A DNA stretch of 64,000 nucleotides from CAVSCD01 sp963726335 (GTDB lineage Bacteria; Acidobacteriota; Aminicenantia; Aminicenantales; UBA8522), in NCBI GenBank assembly GCA_963726335.1, contig CAVSCD010000002.1:310001-374000 (forward strand), given 5' to 3'. Each line of letters starts with the position of its first letter. Positions within the stretch are counted from its first letter, which is position 1. The notes below the pieces were generated by a model. It was given only the letters and a program-made list of their open reading frames with translations, was not told where the DNA came from and did no database searches. The translations under genes and the position numbers were made by a program. Positions 51,382 to 57,689 of this stretch are shown here, piece after piece.

Positions 51382-51926
51382 TAAACAAGCCTGATCGTTT
51401 TTCCTCCGAGAACGCCGGCCATAAAGGGATCCTTCATATCGATTCTTTTCTTGAAGTCACCTTCACTGATATTGACGGAATTGATCTCCCTGCCGATCTC
51501 ACGCTGGAGAAGATTTATTTTGCGCTGGAGATCCTTGATCTCGTGATCTCCGACCACAAGGAGGTCCAGATCGCTGTGAGCGCTCATGGCGTCCTGGGCG
51601 TAGGATCCGTAGATATAGGCTTCCTTGATGGCGGGCGTTTCCCTCATTATTTCCCTGAGCCGTTCCTCGACCCCGACGGTCTTGAGGATGATCCTTCTAT
51701 ATTCCTGATAAAGAGGAAATTCGGAGTTAACGCCATAAAGCTTAAGGTTTCCCCTTTTCTCACTCCGCAGGATGCCGTCCCTTTCGAGCTCGCGCAGCTT
51801 CTTAACCAGGTTCCTCTTATCGAGAGTCAGCTTTCTCGACAGTTCATTGACATAGAGCGCTTCCTGCGGATTCAGGAAAAAGAAGCCAAGTACTTTGCGC
51901 GCGACCTGGGATCTCAGCGAAATCAC
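51381..51926 (-). CDS. MNT nucleotidyltransferase antitoxin with N-terminal winged helix
   Basis: 181 residues. GTG start at 51926 with AAGGAG 6-7 bases upstream. wHTH at 1-70 (KVLGFFFLNPQEALYVNELS, KLYGVNSEFPLYQEYRRIIL) then the minimal nucleotidyltransferase domain with YIYGSYAQDAMSAHSDLDLL, the GS-x10-DxD signature. The winged helix makes it self-regulating through the CGGTGTAA repeats upstream. Fragments of close relatives are at 33331 and 35533. Coupled to the HEPN gene. Confidence 0.9.
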   Translation of the reverse strand: MISLRSQVARKVLGFFFLNPQEALYVNELSRKLTLDKRNLVKKLRELERDGILRSEKRGNLKLYGVNSEFPLYQEYRRIILKTVGVEERLREIMRETPAIKEAYIYGSYAQDAMSAHSDLDLLVVGDHEIKDLQRKINLLQREIGREINSVNISEGDFKKRIDMKDPFMAGVLGGKTIRLV

Positions 51927-51936
51927 TGTATCTCCT

Positions 51937-51966
51937 TACACCGATAAGTGTAGGTAATTACACCGG
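51937..51966 (-). promoter_or_regulatory. Operator of the MNT/HEPN module
   Basis: On the minus strand CGGTGTAA occurs twice, starts 22 bp apart (two helical turns), with TACACTTATCGGTGTA forming an inverted element, directly upstream of the Shine-Dalgarno. Confidence 0.55.
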
Positions 51967-51979
51967 CTACTGTCAAGGA

Positions 51980-52014
51980 GCGCCAAACTGATCGTTGCCG
52001 AGAAGAGCGGCCAT
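51980..52014 (+). repeat. 35-bp direct repeat, right copy
   Basis: Identical to 50829-50863; here non-coding. Confidence 0.8.
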
Positions 52015-52029
52015 AAATCCGTCGTGGAT

Positions 52030-52178
52030 GTTCATGCCCACAGCGATGCGGCTGGGAAAATTCAGGTGCGAAGTTCTGGCTCGAACCGGTTGACTTGGCC
52101 AAGTCGGTCGGGTACTAAAGCAATGAACTGGCCGAACTTCTAAGGATAATCGAGGACCGCGGGCTGTTTCTTAAGGCG
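52030..52178 (+). pseudogene. DUF4160 gene remnant with in-frame stop
   Basis: From 52068 the frame reads AKFWLEPVDLAKSVGY, stop at 52116, then SNELAELLRIIEDRGLFLKA, the classic second half of DUF4160 proteins. Upstream HAHSDAAGK is the same protein after a frame change. It runs directly into a DUF2442 tail. DUF4160 and DUF2442 genes are usual neighbours in TA-like pairs. Confidence 0.75.
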
Positions 52179-52240
52179 AGGTGGGCTTTCACTGGCCCGA
52201 TCTGGACGAGGACATTTCCGTGTCAGCGCTCCTCAGGTAG
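52178..52240 (+). pseudogene. DUF2442 C-terminal remnant, copy 1
   Basis: GFHWPDLDEDISVSALLR then TAG; nearly identical to the end of the longer remnant at 55799-55972. Confidence 0.75.
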
Positions 52241-52279
52241 CGCTCAGGTTTTTCCCAACCTTGCAGGAGTGCCACGAAA

Positions 52280-52375
52280 ATGGGAATTCTATTTACCATG
52301 ATCATGGGATTTCTGTTTACCGCCACCATGGGAAATCTGCTTACCATGACCCTGGGAATTGAGTTCACCGTTTCC
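52280..52375 (+). repeat. Four imperfect 24-bp tandem repeats (ATGGGAATTCTATTTACC type)
   Basis: Units start at 52280, 52304, 52328 and 52352, each reading like MGILFTMI, MGFLFTAT, MGNLLTMT, LGIEFTVS. Two and a part units recur at 56012-56065 after the same flank. Confidence 0.75.
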
Positions 52376-52477
52376 ACGCGACATACCCCTTGCCCTTCCC
52401 GGGACTAACGGATTCCGAAGTTGACCGGTTTCTTCCGGAGTGATAGGCTTCTTTGAGGGAGAGTCGAGGAGGTTTCT

Positions 52478-53182
52478 ATTTTCGGCAATTTGATTAAGAC
52501 GGATTCCGTCATCCTGGCAGGAGCCGCCGGATTCCTCATCGGGTTTGTGTTTTTGCTGATCTTCCTTTACCGCAGGATCTTGTTCGTGGCCAGGAAACGC
52601 GGCCGGAAACCTGCCTCCGTTCCTAAATTCCTGGTGAGCCTCCGCAATCTCCTTCTCATCTTCCTCTGGATTTCGTTATTTGGCGTGCTGCTTTTCGCCG
52701 GATTCTTTTTCCGGGCCTATCGGGCCTTCACCTGGGAGGAGCCGGTGGCCGAAATCATCATTGAACACCAGGAAAAAAGCGGGCTGAGTTCGATCACCAT
52801 CATCCAAGACGAGGCGGGCGGAGAGCCCAGGGAAAGACGATTCGACGTCGCGGGAGACCAATGGGTCCTCGAAGGCGACATCCTGAAATGGCGCAACTGG
52901 CTGAATTTCCTGGGCCTTCATACGAGGTACCGCTTGACCCGGCTGAGAAGCCGCTACCTTCAGACATCGGACGAGATGACAAAGCCGAGCACGATCCACC
53001 GCCTGGTCGAAAACGAGGACAATCCGCTCTGGAGACATCTCTACAAATATGGACCGCGGCTCCCCATGGTCAGCACAGTCTATGGGAACGCCGTTTTCCA
53101 GTCATCGGGTGAGGACGTCAGTTTTCGTGTCTACGTCGGGACCTCCGGATTTATCGCCCGGAAGATCGAGACGAAAAGATAG
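52478..53182 (+). CDS. Hypothetical inner-membrane protein; start codon unusual
   Basis: About 230-234 residues. The obvious ribosome site GAGGAGG (52466-52472) is 5-6 bases before ATT at 52478, giving IFGNLIKTDS; the first conventional start, TTG at 52490, is too far. Either ATT is used or a base is wrong. Two TM helices (SVILAGAAGFLIGFVFLLIF and LLLIFLWISLFGVLLFAGFF) are followed by an about 150-residue extracytoplasmic domain (EPVAEIIIEHQ, HTRYRLTRLRSRYLQT, GPRLPMVSTVYGNAVF) that ends the protein. Similar cation-efflux-like hypothetical proteins exist, but no function is known. Confidence 0.72.
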   Translation: MFGNLIKTDSVILAGAAGFLIGFVFLLIFLYRRILFVARKRGRKPASVPKFLVSLRNLLLIFLWISLFGVLLFAGFFFRAYRAFTWEEPVAEIIIEHQEKSGLSSITIIQDEAGGEPRERRFDVAGDQWVLEGDILKWRNWLNFLGLHTRYRLTRLRSRYLQTSDEMTKPSTIHRLVENEDNPLWRHLYKYGPRLPMVSTVYGNAVFQSSGEDVSFRVYVGTSGFIARKIETKR

Positions 53183-53405
53183 GACCGGCAGGGCACTCTC
53201 CACTGCGCCGCCGACCTGAGCGGCCAACGCCTCGTTCCCTTCGAACGCTCCGCCATCGTTCGCCAAGCCTCCCGGCTGCTCACCCGCGGACAGGCCTGCC
53301 AACGGATGGCGATGACCGGGAATCCGTACGGCGGCTTCCTTGACACCTTGTCATCCATGATTTACGCTGGCCGATATTGGCCGGCGGCGATTCGTTCTCA
53401 GGCGA
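53183..53405. promoter_or_regulatory. Spacer with promoter-like boxes before the GH3 gene
   Basis: TTGACA at 53340-53345 and TACGCT at 53363-53368 with a 17-bp spacer. Nothing else is recognised in the 223 bp. Confidence 0.45.
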
Positions 53406-55700
53406 ATGAAAAAGATCGCTCTTACCGTTTTGATGCTGAGCGCTTTCGGGAGCGCTCTGATCATTCAACAAACGGAGATTCCCACCGATCAGGAGATGGA
53501 TGGGTTCATCAGTCATCTTTTGGAACAGATGACCACCCAAGAAAAGATCGGTCAGCTCAATCTGATAACGCCTCGGGGCGGGAGCTTTTTTTGTGCCGTG
53601 ATCACGCCTGAAGAAGAAGCCAAGATCAAGGCGGGGAAGGTCGGCGGGTTGACCGGGGTCATGGGACCTGAGAAAGTCCGGCAGGCGCAAGACTTGGCCG
53701 TGAAGCAGAGCCGGATGAAGATTCCGCTGCTCTTCGGGTTCGACGTGATCCATGGCTATAAAACCGTTTTTCCCATCCCGCTGGGGTTATCCTGCAGCTG
53801 GGATATGGAACTCGTCGAGAGAACGGCCAGGATTGCGGCTGCTGAAGCGACGGCGGATGGTTTGTGCTGGAATTTTTCGCCCATGGTGGATATCGCCCGC
53901 GATCCGCGCTGGGGCCGCGTCGCCGAAGGCGCGGGTGAGGATCCTTACCTGGGGTCCCGGATTGCCGAAGCCATGGTCAGAGGCTACCAGGGAAAGGACT
54001 TGAGGCGGCGCGATACCATGCTGGCGACGGTGAAGCATTTTGCGCTGTACGGGGCTGCCGAAGCCGGCCGCGACTATAACACGGTGGATATGAGCCGCCA
54101 GAGGATGTTCAATGTGTATCTGCCCCCGTATCAAGCCGCGGTTCATGCCGGAGTGGGTTGCGTGATGTCCTCCTTCAACGAAGTGGAAGGGATCCCCGCC
54201 AGCGGCAACGCCTGGCTGCTGACGGAAGTGCTGCGCAATCAGTGGGGCTTTAGCGGGTTTGTCGTGTCGGATTACACTTCGGTGACGGAAATGACCGCCC
54301 ATGGCCTGGGAGACAAGCAGGAAGTCTCGGCGCTGGCCCTGAAGGCCGGGCTGGACATGGAGATCATGGGGGAAGGATTTCTGACGACGCTGGAGAAATC
54401 GCTAATAGAAAATAAAATCACCGAACAGGACATCAGCCGGGCCTGCCGTCGTATACTGGAAGCCAAGTATAAACTGGGATTGTTCGACGACCCCTATCGC
54501 TATGCCGATGCGTCACGACCGGCCAAAGAAATACTGACGGCCGCGGCCAGAACAGCATCTCGGGAAGCGGCCGGCCGTTCATTTGTCCTGCTGAAAAACG
54601 ACCAGCATCTGCTGCCGCTGAAAAAATCAGGGACCGTGGCGCTGATCGGGCCGCTGGCCGACGACAAGAACAACATGCTCGGCCCGTGGTCATTTTCCGC
54701 CGACCTCCAAATGTCCGTTCCGGTTCTCGAAGGGTTCAAGAACGTGGCCGGCGACGGGGTGAAGATCATTTATGCCAAAGGGGCCAATCTTACCGATGAT
54801 CCGGAGATGGCGGCCAAGGCAAACTATTTCGGCCGGCGCGTGGAAATTGACGGGCGTACGCCTGAAGAGATGACGAAAGAAGCCCTGGCCGCGGCCCGGC
54901 AAGCCGATGTCGTGGTGGCGGCCGTCGGTGAGGCCTCCGAAATGAGCGGCGAGTCGTCCAGCCGGTCGGACATAACGTTCCCCGAGAGCCAGAAAAAGCT
55001 GGTGAGGGCGCTCGCTCGAACCGGCAAGCCTTTGGTTCTGGTCATCATGAGCGGACGCCCCTTGGTTCTAACCGAGGAAAACGATTTGGCGACGGCGATA
55101 TTGCAGGTCTGGCATCCCGGCCTTGAAGCCGGCAATGCCATCGCCGATGTCCTGTACGGGCATTATAACCCTTCCGGAAAATTGACTTTGACCTTCCCCC
55201 GGAGTGTCGGACAAATACCTATTTATTACAGCCGAAAAAACACGGGTCGGCCGGCGACGGGCGAAGCCTTCAAGAAAAATGAATCCAACTACCTCGATGT
55301 GTCCAATACGCCACTGTACCCATTCGGATACGGCCTGAGCTATACGCGTTTTGAATACCGAAATCTGACTTTGAACAAAAGCTCGATTTCTGAAGGGGAA
55401 GAGCTTGAAATCTCCGTCGAGGTCGGCAACACCGGGAAATATGACGGCGAAGAAGTTGTCCAGCTGTATGTCAGGGATCTGGTCGGTTCCGTGACCCGGC
55501 CGCTGAAAGAGCTGAAAGGCTTTAAAAAAATATTCATCGGGAAAGGGGCTTCTAAAAAAGTCTCTTTTACGCTGACAGCGGAAGACCTGGCTTTTTATCG
55601 TTATGATCTCAGCTATGGCGCCGAACCCGGTCAGTTCATGGTTTTTGTCGGAGGAAACTCGGACACGACGATGACCGGAGAATTCCTCCTTGTTCATTGA
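53406..55700 (+). CDS. bglX: Glycoside hydrolase family 3 beta-glucosidase (BglX-like)
   Basis: 764 residues, the length of BglX. Signal-like N-terminus (IALTVLMLSAFGSALI). GH3 N domain with KIPLLFGFDVIHGYKTVFPI, SPMVDIARDPRWGRVAEGAG, KHFALYGAAEAGRDYN and the nucleophile Asp in GFVVSDYTSV; GH3 C domain (about 390-600, EASEMSGESSSRSDI); a fibronectin-III-like tail (about 660-755, EVGNTGKYDGEEVVQLYVRD). It removes terminal glucose from beta-linked oligosaccharides in the periplasm. No operon partner; remnants begin about 90 bp downstream. Confidence 0.95.
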   Translation: MKKIALTVLMLSAFGSALIIQQTEIPTDQEMDGFISHLLEQMTTQEKIGQLNLITPRGGSFFCAVITPEEEAKIKAGKVGGLTGVMGPEKVRQAQDLAVKQSRMKIPLLFGFDVIHGYKTVFPIPLGLSCSWDMELVERTARIAAAEATADGLCWNFSPMVDIARDPRWGRVAEGAGEDPYLGSRIAEAMVRGYQGKDLRRRDTMLATVKHFALYGAAEAGRDYNTVDMSRQRMFNVYLPPYQAAVHAGVGCVMSSFNEVEGIPASGNAWLLTEVLRNQWGFSGFVVSDYTSVTEMTAHGLGDKQEVSALALKAGLDMEIMGEGFLTTLEKSLIENKITEQDISRACRRILEAKYKLGLFDDPYRYADASRPAKEILTAAARTASREAAGRSFVLLKNDQHLLPLKKSGTVALIGPLADDKNNMLGPWSFSADLQMSVPVLEGFKNVAGDGVKIIYAKGANLTDDPEMAAKANYFGRRVEIDGRTPEEMTKEALAAARQADVVVAAVGEASEMSGESSSRSDITFPESQKKLVRALARTGKPLVLVIMSGRPLVLTEENDLATAILQVWHPGLEAGNAIADVLYGHYNPSGKLTLTFPRSVGQIPIYYSRKNTGRPATGEAFKKNESNYLDVSNTPLYPFGYGLSYTRFEYRNLTLNKSSISEGEELEISVEVGNTGKYDGEEVVQLYVRDLVGSVTRPLKELKGFKKIFIGKGASKKVSFTLTAEDLAFYRYDLSYGAEPGQFMVFVGGNSDTTMTGEFLLVH

Positions 55701-55798
55701 ACCCCGTCAGGCTCCGGACTGTCCGGGCTTTCGGGGCCGGAATTCTCCCGGCCGGCATGATCCGAAAGAGCGTGGCCTAAAGCCCAAGGCCAAGCAAG

Positions 55799-55972
55799 CT
55801 TTGCGTCCGTCTCAAGGACGGGAGAGAAATCAGCGCGCCCCTCGATTGGTTTCCGGCTCTTAAGGCTGCCTCTCCAAAGCAAAGGAAGAACTGGCGGCTG
55901 ATCGGAGGCGGGGTGGGCTTTCACTGGCCCGATCTGGACGAGGACATTTCCGTGTCAGCGCTCCTCAGCTAG
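55799..55972 (+). pseudogene. DUF2442 remnant, copy 2 (longer)
   Basis: The frame reads LCVRLKDGREISAPLDWFPA, then SPKQRKNWRLIGGGVGFHWP and DLDEDISVSALLS stop. This is most of a DUF2442 protein; upstream KPKAKQA belongs to it in another frame, so the start is lost by a frameshift. From about 55910 it is nearly identical to 52178-52240. Confidence 0.8.
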
Positions 55973-56011
55973 CGCTCAGGTTTTTCCCAACCTTACAGGA
56001 GTGCCACGAAA

Positions 56012-56065
56012 ATGGGAATTCCATTTACCACGACCATGGGAATTCTGTTTACCATGATCCTGGGT
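56012..56065 (+). repeat. 24-bp tandem repeats, second locus
   Basis: Units at 56012 and 56036, then CTGGG at 56060 merging into a VapC tail. Same unit as at 52280-52375. Confidence 0.7.
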
Positions 56066-56095
56066 CTTCGTCTCTGGGACGAGCTGGCCCGCTAG
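56060..56095 (+). pseudogene. VapC C-terminal fragment
   Basis: Reads LGLRLWDELAR stop, matching the end of the intact VapC at 38335. Confidence 0.7.
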
Positions 56096-56129
56096 TTTTA
56101 TTTCGAGAATCGGCCAGCCTCTCCGATCT

Positions 56130-56260
56130 CCGGAAGAACCTACAGCGGGAAATTCATTGTCAGAATTCCGCCCGAGGTCCATCGCGCCCAGGCGATCAAG
56201 TCCGCCGCTGAGGGCGGCAGCCTGAACCGCCTCGTCAGCGAAAGACTCGCGGGGGCTTGA
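56130..56260 (+). pseudogene. HicB-type antitoxin C-terminal remnant
   Basis: The frame reads TYSGKFIVRIPPEVHRAQAI, then KSAAEGGSLNRLVSERLAGA stop. This is the RHH tail of HicB-family antitoxins (YSGKFxVRxPxxLHR...SLNxxVxxRL). The HicB core is missing. Confidence 0.75.
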
Positions 56261-56300
56261 AACCTGTCCTCTTTCTATGATGGAATATTAAGGACTCCAA

Positions 56301-56450
56301 ATGAGAAAACGGTTGAAGAAAAAGAAAAGGTCTTGCGCCCTGTGCAAGCCTCACAAAATGGCCAAGGCAACGCGCTGGACGGCCGGGGATCTTGATCGCT
56401 TGATAACTGACGAGAAGGAAATCAAGAGTGCCCTGCGCGGCTCCTACTGA
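56301..56450 (+). CDS. Small basic CxxC protein
   Basis: 49 residues: MRKRLKKKKRSCALCKPHKM then AKATRWTAGDLDRLI and a charged tail. The RSCALCKPHK motif with a downstream aromatic is a recurrent small-protein pattern found beside bacterial DUF/TA gene pairs. A CxxC metal site is possible. There is no strong ribosome site (AAGGACT upstream). It converges on the HEPN gene with a 7-base overlap. Confidence 0.6.
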   Translation: MRKRLKKKKRSCALCKPHKMAKATRWTAGDLDRLITDEKEIKSALRGSY

Positions 56451-56881
56451 TTAACTAGCCCCAAGATCTGCTCAGCTCTGGAGAGCATCTCCCGGGCTGT
56501 TCCGATTATCGTAGATGCACTATCCTTAGAAAAGTGGCTCTCGTAATCCGCCGTTTCCCTTAGCTGCATCGAATGAAGAAAAGCCCCGGCGAGCTGGGCC
56601 TCCATTAAGCCTCGGTCGACAAATAGCTCCTGAATAGCCACGAAAAGGCAGTAATGGCTTCTCTCCCTGTACCCCACGGAGAAGATAAGCGCCCGCGCTG
56701 AATGGTACATAGAATAGTAGCCTTGTATGGTCGACCACTTGTATCTTCGGTTTTCGAACCCGAGCGCCGCGTCCCCAAGGTCGTCTCGCGCCGCCCGCAG
56801 TTCCTTAGAGATGAGTTGGCTTCCTTCTGGAAACGGAGAGATCTTCCTCCGCTTCAAGCAATCCCTGAATTCCCGCCTCAT
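56444..56881 (-). CDS. HEPN-domain toxin of second MNT/HEPN module
   Basis: 145 residues: MRREFRDCLKRRKISPFPEG, then KWSTIQGYYSMYHSARALIF and GYRERSHYCLFVAIQELFVD, the classic long HEPN pattern. RERSH is the R-x-n-H RNase motif region. The start lies 77 bases inside the end of the MNT gene, an unusually deep overlap, but the N-terminal residues are conserved in the family, so the overlap seems real. It probably cleaves RNA and is controlled by its MNT partner. Confidence 0.85.
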   Translation of the reverse strand: MRREFRDCLKRRKISPFPEGSQLISKELRAARDDLGDAALGFENRRYKWSTIQGYYSMYHSARALIFSVGYRERSHYCLFVAIQELFVDRGLMEAQLAGAFLHSMQLRETADYESHFSKDSASTIIGTAREMLSRAEQILGLVNQ

Positions 56882-57446
56882 CTTTCAGCTTGTCCCACAG
56901 GACGATTCCTTCTCTGACTAAAGACAGGAATTCTTTTTCGGTTTTCTCACTCTTGATCATTTCCAGAGGAGAGCGGATGGCCGGCTCGATCACAATGCCC
57001 TCAAATCCCTTGCCGAAAGCGAAGCTTCTTATGATCTCCAGGCACTTTGGCTTGTCCCCCGAGACAATGAACAGGTCTATGTCGCTGGACGAAGTGTCCT
57101 CGCCCCGGGCACAGCTTCCGAATAAGACTATCTCGGATGCCTTCTCACGGAGCTTCAGGATCAGGGGACGGATCAGCGACACCGACACGAAAATCTTGAG
57201 CGTCCTGGCCAGCGGATCTCTTGAATTGAAGGAATAAAACAACATCTTGCCGGCCTGACGGCGGACGACCATCCTATCCCTGAAAAGCTCGTTCAAGACC
57301 CGGTTCGCCGACCCGTAGCTGATGCCGGTCCGCCGAGCGATCTCGCGCTCGTGGAATTCCCGGTCTGAGAACTTTGCGAGATAACTGAGGACCCTCAACT
57401 GATTAGTAGAAGAAAAATAGTCGTAATACGGCAACTCATTGCTCAT
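56805..57446 (-). CDS. MNT nucleotidyltransferase antitoxin with N-terminal winged helix, second module
   Basis: 213 residues. wHTH at 1-75 (QLRVLSYLAKFSDREFHERE, RTGISYGSANRVLNELFRDR), nucleotidyltransferase at about 95-175 with IVLFGSCARGEDTSSSDIDL (GS-x10-DxD), then a tail overlapping the HEPN gene. A distinct lineage from the module at 51 kb. The promoter places transcription at the start codon, and no Shine-Dalgarno is present. Confidence 0.88.
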   Translation of the reverse strand: MSNELPYYDYFSSTNQLRVLSYLAKFSDREFHEREIARRTGISYGSANRVLNELFRDRMVVRRQAGKMLFYSFNSRDPLARTLKIFVSVSLIRPLILKLREKASEIVLFGSCARGEDTSSSDIDLFIVSGDKPKCLEIIRSFAFGKGFEGIVIEPAIRSPLEMIKSEKTEKEFLSLVREGIVLWDKLKDEAGIQGLLEAEEDLSVSRRKPTHL

Positions 57447-57483
57447 ATTGTTGAGTATATGCTCTATGTTTTGAGTATGTCAA
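57447..57483 (-). promoter_or_regulatory. Near-leaderless promoter and TTGAGTAT operators of the second MNT gene
   Basis: On the minus strand -35 TTGACA (57483-57478), 18-bp spacer, -10 TATACT (57459-57454), and ATG 7 bases after the -10. On the plus strand TTGAGTATAT (57451-57460) and TTGAGTATGT (57471-57480) are 20 bp apart and cover both boxes. Confidence 0.7.
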
Positions 57484-57689
57484 TATGCAAAGCGACCTTG
57501 CCTCCGAACAGATATTCGCCCGCCAGCCGCTCTCTTGAGCTCATTTGACATCTCTTCCAGCCGAGCCTTACACTCTCTGCGGATGGACAGAAGGGTCAGA
57601 GGCCTCAAGGAGTCCCGCCCCGCCTGCCCCGCCGAAGTCGATCGAAGCGGCACGCGGGGAATGGCGCTGAGCTGAGAGGAGGCATGGGC

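Larger units (their letters stand above)
51967..52489. other. Remnant-filled spacer upstream of the membrane-protein gene
   Basis: Holds the right copy of the 35-bp direct repeat, a DUF4160 remnant, a DUF2442 tail and a 24-bp tandem repeat; no intact gene. Confidence 0.7.
55701..56300. other. Field of TA gene remnants
   Basis: A 600-bp region with no intact gene. In order: DUF2442 remnant, shared flank, 24-bp tandem repeats, VapC tail, HicB tail. The first 98 bp show nothing recognisable. Confidence 0.75.

Noticed and set aside
50956..51966. MNT/HEPN module as a classical insertion sequence
   Set aside because: No terminal inverted repeats or transposase; the flanking repeat is 35 bp, far longer than IS target duplications.
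52280..52375. 24-bp repeats as a CRISPR array
   Set aside because: Units are contiguous with no spacers, imperfect, and there is no cas gene nearby.
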